64,000 bases of DNA, taken from Larix kaempferi. Lineage: Eukaryota; Streptophyta; Pinopsida; Pinales; Pinaceae. The first letter of the stretch is position 1, and every line of letters starts with the position of its first letter. The position numbers were made by a program, and so were the translations under genes. The notes under the pieces are model-generated. The model did not search any database. It worked only from the letters and a program-made list of their open reading frames with translations, and was not told the DNA's origin. Positions 23,301 to 34,213 of this stretch are shown in pieces. Where the stretch lies: assembly GCA_027924585.1 (NCBI GenBank), contig BSBM01000764.1:310001-374000 (forward strand). The letters run 5' to 3'.

Positions 23301-23470
23301 ACCTAGTAGAAGCGACAAACTCAATTTTAGGTTCAATCTTGAATTAAGGTTGTAATAAGGTTGTATAGTTGGATCTCCATGGGGCACTAGTAGAAGAATG
23401 GAAATAGTTCACATTACCTTTAAAACACAATGTCATTATACTCAAGGATGATGGAATCATTTCTGTAAGT
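20328..23470 (+). mobile_element. Old, heavily mutated LINE ORF2 remnant
   Basis: Short in-order traces of a LINE ORF2 are spread over 3 kb. Near 20460 there is a PFWGKGWVLWKRKYHLIF frame. The post-endonuclease linker reads YSPSWLEDEDFENLVKENW (about 21295-21350), then REIHWRLKSGALWIEKGDEN (21555-21615). The start of the RT domain is at about 22010-22080 (LLPK, then PIDFEEFIPISL), the C-terminal region RVRIWEDPWMG at about 23200-23240, and ALVEEWK near 23385. Frameshifts and stops fall every 50-150 bp. It is older than the adjoining LINE insertion at 17.8-20.3 kb, and I could not place its ends precisely. Confidence 0.75.
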
Positions 23471-23639
23471 CCCTACCTTACCAACTTAACAAAACATAAA
23501 AAAAACAAAGGTCCCATTGCACATTAAGACTCAATTTTTTTTAATTAACTATGATTAAACTCACCTCACCTATGTAATTATAATTATAGAGGTGTAAAGA
23601 TAAATATAATACCATGAAGCCTAGTTTATGAAAAGACTT

Positions 23640-23870
23640 ACACAATCCACCAATTCCACAACAAGAAATCAACATAAGGGCGGGCGCACAAAGTTTCTCC
23701 CCAAAAGTGTTGCAACGGGGCCGCGCTAGAGGGGAGAAAACAATTATGCGCATGCACCTAAGGCAACGTGCACATGCTGCTAGGTTCAGTACTAAACCAA
23801 AGTGCGTGCGCGCTTCTGCGCATGTGCGTTTTTGGTGTGTACGCACTCAAATGCGTGCACACGCTCTTGT
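23640..23870 (+). other. CpG-rich, alternating purine-pyrimidine patch
   Basis: The stretch contains many CG dinucleotides and alternating runs such as gtgcgtgcgcgc and gcgcatgtgcg, unlike the AT-rich, CG-poor surroundings. It lies directly upstream of the TATA box at 23877 and so may belong to the promoter of the unknown gene that follows. Retained CpG implies either youth or low methylation. Confidence 0.5.
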
Positions 23871-23876
23871 TAAAAT

Positions 23877-23885
23877 TATAAAAAA
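23877..23885 (+). promoter_or_regulatory. TATA box of the unknown five-exon gene
   Basis: TATAAAAAA lies about 290 bp upstream of the ATG at 24170. Between them is a probable leader intron with donor ATAG/GTAAAT at 24032 and acceptor TTGCAG ending at 24132. Confidence 0.5.
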
Positions 23886-24169
23886 CGGGTAGAGTCTTTG
23901 TAATTATACCCTTTGTAGCCGAGCGCAACTCACTCTCCGCGTAAGCGTCATTACAAGCCACCAAACTCACCATTTCCACGCCAAAACGATCTAAGTCCAT
24001 CCACCAACTCATCAACAAGTCAATTGGATAGGTAAATTCCATTTTTTTTGTCATTTTATTCATTGTTTTTTGTTTATTAAATTTGTAATAATTCCCAAAT
24101 TATTAAAATAATAGAGAAATTTTCAATTGCAGAGTGTAAACCCACACAATTAATGAACAAAATGTTAAC

Positions 24170-26676
24170 ATGGAGTTCGGTGGTACACAAGAAAACACTA
24201 ATCTTGGAACCAATGAAAACACTCAACAAAATCCAAATGCCCAAGAAAATCAAAATCCCCAACCAAATTTTGACCAAGATGACTTGAACCATTATGTAAA
24301 TGAAATGAGAGTGCACACTCGAGATCTAAGAAACACAGGGGAACCATCTTGAGTGTCCCTTGCCACCTCAATTGACTCCCTCATCCATGCACATCACCAA
24401 TTAATTGGAATGCCTGAATATAGAGCTAGGATGCGGGAGTATTATTCCATAGTCATTTCCAAGGAGGAAATAAGATATTTGAATATTACAAAGGCCCAGT
24501 TTTATAGTATGTTCACCGATCCAGGAACACAACAACCACCGAAGATTAGAAAGCCACGTGTCTGCAAGGATTGGTGTCATTTCTAACCATGGAGGGACAA
24601 TTGGATGCATAGGTGGTTCATGGTTTACGATAAACCTACCTGCAATAATAGGGAGGTTCCACAGTACTTCGTTCGGAAAATGTGGGTTGAGTTTGTGCTC
24701 GGTTTACATGTCAACTATTTTGACATAACTGAGTTCCAGGGTGTTGGACATGGCTCTGCCCAATATCGACCTGCTGTTAGGAGGAACCCACTGAGAGGGC
24801 CACTAGCTCCTCGACGCGATCCCAACCCCTCTCCCCAGATGCCTCAGTTACCCCACAAACTTGATCAGATCGAGGGCACGATGAGGAGTGTTGCACGGGG
24901 ACTGCTTAGACACACCGCCTTTGTAGTAGCTACTACAACGGAGAGACAGGCTGACCCTGATAGAGACGCAGGTGCAGGGCCTTCAAGATAGAGTCAGGAT
25001 AGACCTGTCACCGGTGGTAGCCATGTTGGGCCTTCTAGTTCAATAGAGACAATGCCACATCTTTGTCCCCATTGCGGGCACACTTGCCCTGGCTTGATCA
25101 AGGGATGCTATATGGAGCAGGTTAGCACTTTTTTTAATGTGTTTTCAATCATCACTTGAAATTTGTAAAGTAATTTTAAAGTATTTGTGCTTGAATTAAA
25201 CTATTATTTCAATGTACAACTATTCAGAGCTGAGACGCTGTCATGGGAGAACGCAACATATCCTAACCTGGATGCAGCAGTGGCAGCTGCAAATGAAATT
25301 GTGACACCTCAGATGGAGGTATTTTCAGTAACCCACACAATATTGTTATTACTTATGGCATTTCTATTTTTATGTATTTGTATTTATGACATACATGATG
25401 ATAGTTCGTACAATATTTTTTAATATTTTGATTGATTGAATAATTACTGTTTAATACATTTATAACGTGCATGCATTTTGGTGTCCATGGGTATGCACGA
25501 ACTACGATGATCATCCATCTCCGCCAGGGGTTGGAAGATCACCATATACACAAGTACAATGTGTAGTTAAAAGCACGCGTTTAATTTGAAATGTTATGAC
25601 ATACTATGGTTTAATTTGATTTTTGTTTACTAAACTATGATATTACAAATTTGTATGCAGGGGTCGCCAACAACTGCAGACCACTTTAGTCCCATGTTTC
25701 CACCCTCTCCCATGATTCACCCCTCTCGCTTCCATCCAAACCCCTCCCTCCGTCCACCCCCTCCCTTTCATCCACCCTCCCCTCTCCGTCCATACTCCAC
25801 CCTCCATCCATCCTCCCCCATTCGTCCACGCCCCCCATCTATACATCCTCCCCCATTCATCCACGCCCCCCCGTCTATCCATCCTCCCCCATTCGTCCAT
25901 GCCCCCTCTTCCATCCAGCTTCCCCCATTCATCCACAACCTCCCTTCTATCCATCCTCCTCCCTCTATCCAGGACCACCCTCCCTTTCACCATACCTCAA
26001 CATCCCCCCTAACCCTTTTGGGTCGATACCCCCTATTGTACAACCGGTAGGGGTTCATCATCCACGACGTCCTCATCCACCCCATACCACCATGTCCTCT
26101 TCCACCATATCATCTCCAGTTCCTGCCACTATTTTGGCAACTACTATTCTATTATCTGCCCATGTATCTACAGTGGTTGCACCCATAGTTGCACCCCCCC
26201 CCATGATTGCATCGGAGCAGGTCATCCAGCCAACTGTTCCACCTGCTAGCCCAGAAGCCCAGCCATGTCCATTGTCATAGGTGTTCACGGTGAGAATCAA
26301 GTTAATTTATGAAAATGTTTTGATGCATTAACCAAAATTAATTTAAGCAATTATTATTTTTCAATGAAATGATTGTCGTAAATGTTGTAGGCTGGAATTG
26401 CTAAGAGGCTCAGCAGATCCAGGACACCTGCCTCTCGTCTCCCACTCGCATCAGTGGTGAATTATTTAAGATTTGAATTGTACATTCATTTTATAAATGT
26501 GGTAAATGTTACAAATGCTTGAAAATGATGGTAGCTTGTGTCATTTGTTTCAGATCGTAGAGAGACGGTTTACTCCTAGATGGAGGAAGACCCGAGATTC
26601 CAGTAGCTCCAAGAAGAAGAAGAAGATTGATTTTGGAGATGCGCCTGGGAGTGACAGGGGTGGTCACAATGCTTGA
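24170..26676 (+). pseudogene. Unknown five-exon gene, now with nonsense codons
   Basis: I do not recognise the family; a transposon-encoded accessory gene is possible. Exon 1 (24170-25120) is one frame with stops at 24350 (TGA), 24584 (TAA) and 24989 (TAG), each one C-to-T step from CGA, CAA or CAG. It starts with a Gln/Asn-rich region and continues with an aromatic-rich block (WRDNWMHRWFMVYDKPTC, VRKMWVEFVLGLHVNYFDI). It ends in a Cys cluster, CPHCGHTCPGLIKGC, that could bind zinc. Donor CAG/GTTAGC is at 25121. Exon 2 is about 25228-25318; exon 3 (25661-26289) holds a Pro/His-rich repeat and a frameshift near 26040. Exon 4 is 26391-26456 and exon 5 is 26554-26676, ending with a Ser/Lys-rich tail (SSSSKKKKKIDFG), likely a nuclear signal. 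Introns 3 and 4 have GT-AG ends and phase 0. Confidence 0.6.
25690..25990 (+). repeat. CT-rich minisatellite in exon 3
   Basis: Degenerate units of about 27-30 bp of the type catcctcccccattcgtcca encode Pro/His-rich repeats such as HPPPFIHAPPSI. The reverse strand gives a Gly/Trp-rich open frame which is only its mirror. Confidence 0.85.
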
Positions 26677-27581
26677 CACACCATGTTGTGTACATTAGCC
26701 ACGATGTTGCACCTTTGGGCACCATTTTCCATGTACTTTGTATCTACAACACGGGTTGCCATGTATTTTGGATCTACGACACGAGTTATCGGATTTTGTA
26801 TAGGGCACGAGTTGCAATGTATTTTGGATCTACGACATGAGTTGTTGGATTTTGTATAGGGCACGAGTTTCCATTGTATGTACATTGGGAACCATGTTCC
26901 ACTATTTTCCTGAAAATTTATATATTTGTTCGAGTTTTGTTCCACTATGGTTTTATCTCATGGATTTATATATAGTTTTGTTCCAGTTTTGTTATATATA
27001 TGTGTATAATGATTTGGATTCAAATGTATGCACATGAATATATATGTACAATGAAAATGAAGTACTTTTTATATGTATTATAATGTAGGCAAGGGATTAG
27101 GCTACATAATAGGGTTTCATTGTGATTAGAATACAAGCTAGGGTTTACGCTACCAACTAGGGTTTTTAGGATAGGCTCTCGTGTTTCTAGGATAGGATCC
27201 AAGCTCTAGGGTTACCAGCTTAATGTTGAACTCCACTATCATGACAACATTGTCACCAACACCATGCCCACTACCACAATCACCATCAAGCCTCATCATC
27301 CTCTTGCTCGTGGTGCCACCATCCTCGTGCCCATCAATCATCTGTCATCCACCATCAACCTAATGCACTTTGTCTCATTGTCATTGTCACCATATCTATC
27401 CTCACGCCCATTATCACCATCGTCATCATTGTACTCATTGTCACCATTTTCGCCATCATGCTCATTGGAGTCTAGGCCATTTGGCCTCTTTGTTTATGTA
27501 ATTGGGTCATATATGGATTGCACTTGATTTGTTTTTAGTTGTATGCACCCTTGCTATATACATGTTAGAAACTTTGCATAT
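26677..27581. other. 3' flank of the unknown gene, non-coding
   Basis: Contains two 56-bp units at 26759-26872 (each with 'tgtattttggatctacgac' and 'ttttgtatagggcacgag') plus a partial unit before them, and a CATC-rich simple region at 27250-27470. A segment around 27001-27023 and 27157-27197 recurs just right of the Tat element (43460-43520). Confidence 0.6.
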
Positions 27582-27586
27582 AAGTG

Positions 27587-28514
27587 TGTTATGGAGAAAA
27601 CGTCCTATGGCTTGGGTTAGACCACAACAGACAACTGACTACCAGAAATTAACTCAATTCTCAATTCTATGCTATATAATTGACAATGCTAATACAATGG
27701 AGAATATAACCAACCTCAATCCAGACGTTCGATGTAGATCCCCGTTGAAGTTTTCAATTCGTGCACTTGAACCTGCAAATTAGTCTTGGCATCCAATATA
27801 CAACAAGCGCATATAATATATGAAAGACATTAACATCATCAATAGCAATGGTCCATGATATTATAAGTAAATGCAACCCAATGTAATAGAAACAACATTC
27901 ACAACATTAATGGACGAGAATATGAGTATTTCTATTAATAAATAACAAGAAGTACAATGTGATACGACCTCTTGTCGGCAACCAGTCTGAACCAAGAACT
28001 GGGTCTCTCCACTTGTGCCTCCACCACTTCAATCCTCCATGGAATGGCAAACTCAAACTATGATAGGAGTTTGGAAGGTGAACATAAAGGGTTAACAACA
28101 ACAAGGATCAATGAGTGTAGACTCAAGATGCGGCAAAAATCAATAAACTTATCTTGCTCTCTCTTTCTCCTCCCGTCCATATGCCATATGTGCTCAATAT
28201 ATAGTCCTCCCAAAGGTAAGTGAAAGGACACATCGAGGCGTTTCGGGGCAAATGGAGGGCCAAAGGTCACCCTAAGACTGCTTTTTGGGAGTAAAAAGTC
28301 ATTTACTAGTGATTTGTACCATTTTACTTGTCACCCACGAGCTATAGTGATGCAGCTCGCGGGTACGCTGGCTAAAGTGGAATATCTAGCGTATAGGAAG
28401 AAAAATAGGGAAAAGGTGTGTCTAAAGGACATAAAGTGCCTCCGAGTTAGTGAAAATGGATCCTGCAGGCCAAAGAGTGCTGATGCTCACAAGGTGGAAA
28501 ATTACGTTGTAACA
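27587..28514 (-). repeat. 3' LTR of the Tat element
   Basis: 928 bp, matching 42530-43457 over its whole length without net length change. It ends at the AAGTG duplication on the left. Confidence 0.93.
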
Positions 28515-28528
28515 GATGCCCCCTAATG
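28515..28528 (-). promoter_or_regulatory. Polypurine tract of the Tat element
   Basis: In element orientation 'ACATTAGGGGGCATC' is directly followed by TGTTACAACG of the 3' LTR. This is the plus-strand priming site. Confidence 0.8.
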
Positions 28529-30447
28529 TGTGAGGTCAGAGACTGGTGCTACGATGGCTGAAATACATTATAAATCTAAGAAGTGGAGTGATGGAGACAC
28601 AAGTGGAAGGAGCAGCTCACTCGTCATAATACAATAGTATCCCTGAGTACATGTCGGTATAGTACATCAATCTGATACAATGGCCATGAATAGGCAGTAC
28701 ATAGCAAATACATGTCATAAGTGATCATAGTCATGATCCCTCTACAGTAAGATATGGTCTCCTACTGAAAAGGAAAAAACTGGTGCAAACTGGAGGTACA
28801 AATTGCTGATATCTGAGAGGTGATATCTCAGATGTAAAGTCACGATCATAAGTAGCATACTGAATGCTACTATCACTTGGGGTCTTCTACACAAATCATC
28901 TACAGTGCAAGTCCCATAAAGTGAATAAAGGAGTTGAGGTCAAACCTGATGTGACATCATCTGATTACCGATCAATGATGTATACCGTTAACAGACGCGA
29001 GATAACCCACCAATAATGAAAATGGCATCAAGGCACATAGTACAATCATCAAAGTGAGAATATATGTGTTGAAGTCGAACACTAAGATGAATCCATCGAT
29101 TAGGGGACATTGATGTATTCCAAAAAATGTCGATGGCGAGAGAACCTACCACTAATGACTGCAAGCCTTAGGGTACTCAACCGAACTCTAAGTCTCAAAT
29201 TCTGGAAGAAATGGGTTGAAGTCGACGGAACGAAACTCGCTAGAAGGAGGGAATTAAGGCATCCCCCATCAACCAGCATGAGGTACCAGCTATGCTGAAA
29301 GATTTGGAAGAATTTAGGTGAAACAGACTGACTCAACAAGGATGCCCGACATGCAATAGTCAAGACATCTGAGGAGTGGCCGACTCTAGTTTCAGGACTT
29401 CCTTTGAACAAGAGCATGAGTAGATGGATAGACTCAGGCAGTGTAGACTCAATATAGACTGTATGATGCAGGAGGCATCACAAAGGGCTCCATAATGACT
29501 GGAAGCTTAACCAATCGGTGGATTAAACTGAGAAATAAGTACAACTCCTAAGGTCCAATTATAGCCCCGACTCATAATGTATGGAGTGGAATGAATGCTC
29601 TGTTCAAAGGCGACACAACAGCTACCAACTAGAAGTAGTAACCATAATCCTGTCTGTCTTTTTGGAATATTTGATTTTTTTGGGTCTTTTTCATATTTAG
29701 AAAAGCTTGAAAAAGAATAAAATTTCTTATAGTACAACAAGTGAGGCAACGAGTGTCAAATAGCGAGCAGACTAGTCCAAAGCAGTGGAACATACCTATG
29801 ATCAATGCAAGGAAGCATGTGCAGGATGTGGACACTCGGGGGGGTGTTCCCTCAAGGTCAAAAGGTCATCAAAATGCGAAGGGAAAATGGAAGCTCTGCA
29901 AGGATCGACAGGGAAAGTGCTCAGGCACCAGGCTAACAATTGAGTAAGCGAGAGCCGACACAAGGCTCAAGCGGAAAGCAGGATGATGCAATGCAATCAC
30001 AACTTGATATAAATGGGGGAGTCCTTATGGGAGATGGCCAGCATAAGACAAAGTAGAGTATGAGTTTTTATCACAAAGTCATGGCGTAACTACGAAGAAA
30101 TCCCAATCCTAAGGACAAATAATGGCATGGGCACCATAATGCAAAAAGGGGTTCTAACTAGGGTACCCATGTTCGGAAGGACCCTACCGCCACATAACGA
30201 CACTTCTATAACAGTGTGAAGGATCCGTGTCAGTTAAGAAGCGGGGTCGCACCTAGGGTTTATGAAAATGGTCAAAAGTTAAAATTCATAATGCATGTGA
30301 AAATGACATCTAACGTATATGCCAGGTGTGAAATATACCTGTCGTAGGCGCGAAACAATCCAAAACAACTCTCGCCGAAGAAATCTAGTCAAAAAATGCT
30401 ACTCCAAGACATTATATTAGTCCAAAACAACTTAAAATGGTGAAAAC
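28529..30447 (-). other. Tat 3' untranslated region
   Basis: About 1.9 kb between the PPT and the nested solo LTR has no supportable gene on either strand. Overlapping frames at 29100-29417 lack motifs. Untranslated regions of this length are common in Tat elements. Confidence 0.6.
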
Positions 30448-32226
30448 TATAGTGTAATATCCCTTTTTCAAATTTTATTAAAATGCCAATTTTTCAACTT
30501 TTTCCCCAATTTCGACCTTTGACTAGTTTAACTGTTTTGACCTCCAAATCATCCCAAATGCTCCCAAATCTTCTGTATGAGTGTATTAATGGCATTTAGA
30601 CTTGAATATCAGGTTCAGGGATGTTTTATGGACCTCCAAGTACTGCTGCAAACTTGATTTGTATTCTGATCAATATAGGTAATTTTGACTAGTAATTTGT
30701 GCATCAAATCCCCCCCGGGTAACACTGAAAATGGCCTTCCAAATGCCTCCAAACTCCCACAAATTTATGAACAGAGGTATATAATGTGTTAAGTATGTTA
30801 TTGAGGTCTCATATGCACCATTAATTGATTTTTACTACTGTTCTAACTCTTTCACATTCAACAGCAAAAACCCCCAATTCGACCCTTGGGGAAATGGCAC
30901 TATTTCATCTCCCAATACAACTAAACTGAGTAAAAATGCTTCAAATGCTCAAGTACAGTACATGAAACTTGTATAAGACATCCATGGAATTATATTGATC
31001 ACAAATATATCAGAGAATCATCCATCCATTCGAAATAACCAACATTATAGTGTCATACATCAATGCATTGGGGAAATGGACATTGTTTGCTCATTAATCA
31101 ATAGTTTTGCATACAACCAGTGGGTATTTCGACCTGAGACTTTATGAATATGAATAACAGAGGATATGAATCTATTAGAATCATAAATATATAATGAGAA
31201 GCTCTCTCAAGAAGCACAAGTGCTCACCAAAAACGCCCTCCCTCAAGGAGCATGAATATGCCTTCAAAACTGGAAACGGTGGAGAGAAAGTGCTGCACTA
31301 AACCAAACCATGAAACTTCCTGTAGCTGCTACCTGCAAATACAAACTCCATTAAAGCACCATGAAAGACCTGAGTGGCCTCTCCAAACACCAACTTGGAT
31401 GGGAATCTTTCACCCTCAAAATTGGCTAAGGCAAGAAACTAGTCATCCACTAGCTCTCTCTTCACAAATGCAATTTTTCTCAAATCATCAAAAATCCATT
31501 CTCATACTTCATTTCTACATTTTATAACCAACATTAGCCTTCTAAGGGTCGAAATCCTCTCAATAGATTCAATAGATTTCCATTTAGGAATTATTCCACA
31601 TTTGCCACTTGTCTCCTAGTTCCAACCTTTCATCTTCTCCCAAATTCGATTTTGAGTCTCTTTGGCTTCTCCAACTCCCAAATTCGACTTCCTTGAGCCT
31701 ATTTTTGGGGCTGACATGTCATAGTGGTCAGATGTCAGAGGTCAGGTCTGCAATTTGTCATAGTTGTCATAGATGCTCCATCATTGGTGTCATAGGGGCT
31801 AGGGAATCTAGCCCAAGTGTCCACAAACTTCCACTTTGACTCTTTATCTTCCATGAAGGTTACCAATCCTTCCCAATTCGACCTAATATGCTCAATGACA
31901 TGTGTTATGACTTACCAACTCACCCAAGAGTGTTCACATTCCCATTAATTCGAATTTGCAAAAGAGAGATACCATGTATTATGAAAAATCAAGCTAGTGT
32001 GGGTCCCACATCCTCCATATGTCTCCAAAACCATTTGTCACCTATGATTTCTCTTGAATTTCTTTATTCACTATATTTATTAAATACTTGAACCCTTCTA
32101 ATGTCTAAACATCATTTATTTGCTTCCTTATTACCATTCCACATGTGCCCATCCAACCTAGGAAACTAGTAGGATTGATGGGATTGTCTTACTATAAAAT
32201 TATTGGAATGGGGACATTACATATAG
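30448..32226. mobile_element. Nested solo LTR, 1,769 bp, TATAG TSD
   Basis: The sequence starts TGTAATATCCC at 30453 and ends GGGGACATTACA at 32221. It is flanked by TATAG at 30448-30452 and 32222-32226. TG..CA ends, short inverted termini and a 5-bp duplication define an LTR. There is no internal domain or second LTR, so it is a solo LTR left by recombination (or an LTR-like non-autonomous element). Orientation is not determined. The terminal TGTAATRTCCCC also appears, in reverse complement, at 48039-48050. Frames at 31252-31527 and 31609-31839 have no domain. Confidence 0.85.
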
Positions 32227-32245
32227 ACAAGTGGGTTTTCAAATT

Positions 32246-32254
32246 TATAAATAG
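32246..32254 (+). promoter_or_regulatory. TATA box of the antisense gene
   Basis: TATAAATAG on the + strand, about 65 bp upstream of the first clearly coding sequence and only 25 bp to the right of the nested solo LTR. Confidence 0.6.
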
Positions 32255-32310
32255 TAATAAAAAATTACAATTTACAATTCATTTTCACTATTCACCCAAT
32301 TTGGAGTTTT

Positions 32311-33499
32311 GTGGTTAGCTTTCACCTCGAAGTTCAATTGCTGATTCTGGGAGCTACGGGAATCCGTTCATCGAGCCGTCTGGAGCAGGTTGGTTGTCTC
32401 ATCCATAGCTTTCATTTGAATATCTACTTGGACGGGAAAATACTTTCCTTGGAGGTTGATGATATCTACTTCATTACTGGTTTGTCCCACCGAGGTGAAG
32501 TGGCAAGCCTTCGATCTCATTCTGTGGGTGGTGGGATCACCATTCCCGACTACATCGAGCGGTACTGTGCTCCCAATACTCGGATAGTGGGGATTCAGGT
32601 GCCCATCAGAGCCATAGTCGATCTGAGCATGAAGGATATAGTGGCTACCTTAGTGTGGATTACAGGTTCGGCAACTCTTCACCAGGCATTGAGGCCGGTG
32701 ATGTTGTATGCCTCACAGTGTATGCATCCTATGATATATGACTGGTGCACAACATTACTGGGGTCCATGAAGACTCAGTTAACGGAGTGCAAGCAGGGGG
32801 AGGAAATTTTTTTTGGATACGGCAATATCTTATGCAGTTTCTTCTTTGAGCGAGTCCGAGGGTTGAAGTCCCTCCTCACAGTCTCCGTGACCCAGGCCTA
32901 ACCCGGTGGGAAGAGGTCTTGACGCGACAGGGTGGTGGCCGTCAAGCATCACCATACACAGTTGAGTTCTTTCATTGGTGGGACCGACAGGTCATAGCTA
33001 TAGATGACTACCCCTATGCAGGGATAGACTTCCGTCAGGATCATGACATGTCGCTTCCACCAGGAGCAGCGTTTGGAGACATCGGTGAGTAATCTTTTTA
33101 AGTTTTTTGTATATTAAATTTTTTGGATTTTTTATTATAAATGTGAATGCAAAAATACTTTGGTGGTAGTATCACATATTAATATTTCGTTGTTTGCTCG
33201 CAGACAAAGGTCCAGTAAGACTTGAGGGATTCCCGAGACATCGTCGACGGGGTAGGGGTGGTGAAGTAGTGGGTGCTGCAGCAGAGCGTACACTATAGAC
33301 TGTGCAGGTCAACCTATCACGGATGACCAACAGGGTACCAGGTATAGAGATAGCGCAGCTACCAAAGGATATGTAGCGCCATGTGGTGGGTGCACCGACC
33401 GGCTGGGTGCGACTACTGCAGAATATAGCAAATGCAGTACAATATTACTATCAGATGCATCTTGCTGAGGCGATATCTAGGCCTCCTCGTAGGGATTAG
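32311..33499 (+). pseudogene. Antisense two-exon gene, plant-mobile-domain-like
   Basis: This gene runs opposite to the retrotransposon that contains it. Exon 1 (about 32311-33084) encodes SFHLNIYLDGKILSLEVDDI, FITGLSHRGEVASL, then IYDWCTTLLGSMKTQL and FGYGNILCSFFFERVRGL. After a one-base shift near 32870 it continues RDPGLTRWEEVLTRQGGG, EFFHWWDRQVIAIDDYPYAG and DMSLPPGAAFGDI. Donor ATCG/GTGAGT is at 33085 and acceptor CTCGCAG ends at 33203. Exon 2 reads DKGPVRLEGFPRHRRRGRGG with two TAG codons at probable Gln positions, and ends RPPRRD at 33499. The layout 'F-H-L ... L-x-x-x-D-x-x-x-x-x-G-L' resembles the plant mobile domain (aminotransferase-like, PF10536). I give that as a tentative family only. 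Antisense extra ORFs between pol and the 3' LTR are known from Grande-type Tat elements. No upstream ATG is evident. Confidence 0.65.
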
Positions 33500-33796
33500 A
33501 CATCTCAGAGTCCCATTTTTGTACCGATATGTATATTTTTTAGGGATACGGGCTCCAGTTTTGTATTATGACACTACCATTTTGGACATATTATTTATAA
33601 AAAACTATGGTTCTCTGGTTCTACTATATGTGTGTATGTACAAATGTATGAATGTATCTTTTATTTGTGTGCTTCATTATGAATGTGACAAATGCCAATC
33701 TAGGACATAGTTAGCATATGTATCAGATATATGATTAAAAATTCTCAGAACGTGAATGTATGTAATGGAAACAAAATGTCATTCCAAGAGTCTTAC

Positions 33797-34102
33797 CCTT
33801 AAGAATCTCTGTAATAAAGTAGGATCCCTCACACGGTACTGACCATTCAACTGAGACACAACTATTTGTGAATCTAGGCGGACTTCTAAGAACTGGATAC
33901 CATGTGAAATAACATCCCGAAGTAGCTCAATGACAGCACTGTACTCAGCCACATTGTTAGATGTAGGACCAAGACAAGCACCTCCTGAGGACACAACTAG
34001 GCGGTCAGGTGAATAAATAACCCAAGTAGAAAAAGAAAGCTGCTGCATATGACGGCTAGCACCATCCGCGAATCCTAAGAACGTAGGAGATTCTGTTGAC
34101 AT
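33797..34102 (-). CDS. Archaeal-type RNase H exon of the Tat element
   Basis: This domain degrades RNA in RNA:DNA hybrids and is a hallmark of Tat elements in addition to the usual RNase H. The 102 codons start MSTESPTFLGFADGASR with the first Asp at residue 13. The Glu is at residue 53 in NNVAEYSAVIELL and the third acidic residue at 77 in VRLDSQIVVSQLNG, then YRVRDPTLLQRF. The stretch is preceded by a pyrimidine-rich tract ending TTGACAG directly before the ATG, and followed by AAGG/GTAAGA (33791-33796). It therefore looks like a phase-0 exon of exactly 306 nt. The last catalytic Asp of the family lies beyond this point and I could not find the exon that should carry it. It is in the same frame register as pol but lies 112 bp downstream of the integrase stop. 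No stop is present in the exon. Confidence 0.8.
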
Positions 34103-34213
34103 CTGTCAATCAAATGGAAGCGAATCAATAGACCCGAAAACCAAAAGAAATCTAAACTATGTACATAAGCAACTACACAATAGTATACAAAAGTATTAGC
34201 TTGAACTAGAAGT

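Larger units (their letters stand above)
32227..33796. other. Tat 3' region holding an antisense gene
   Basis: The segment between the archaeal RNase H exon and the nested solo LTR is occupied mainly by the antisense gene on the + strand (32246-33499). 33500-33790 is AT-rich with no supportable coding sequence on either strand. I looked there for the missing last exon of the RNase H and did not find it. Confidence 0.6.

Noticed and set aside
25643-25993. Gly/Trp-rich minus-strand frame
   Set aside because: Reverse complement of the CT-rich minisatellite in exon 3 of the unknown gene.
27907-28270. Short frames inside the Tat LTRs (also 42915-43213)
   Set aside because: They occur in both LTRs because the LTRs are copies; there is no domain, and they overlap on opposite strands.
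32311-33499. Envelope-like gene of the Tat element
   Set aside because: It lies antisense to gag-pol, has an intron and its own TATA box, and lacks a signal peptide or membrane anchor.
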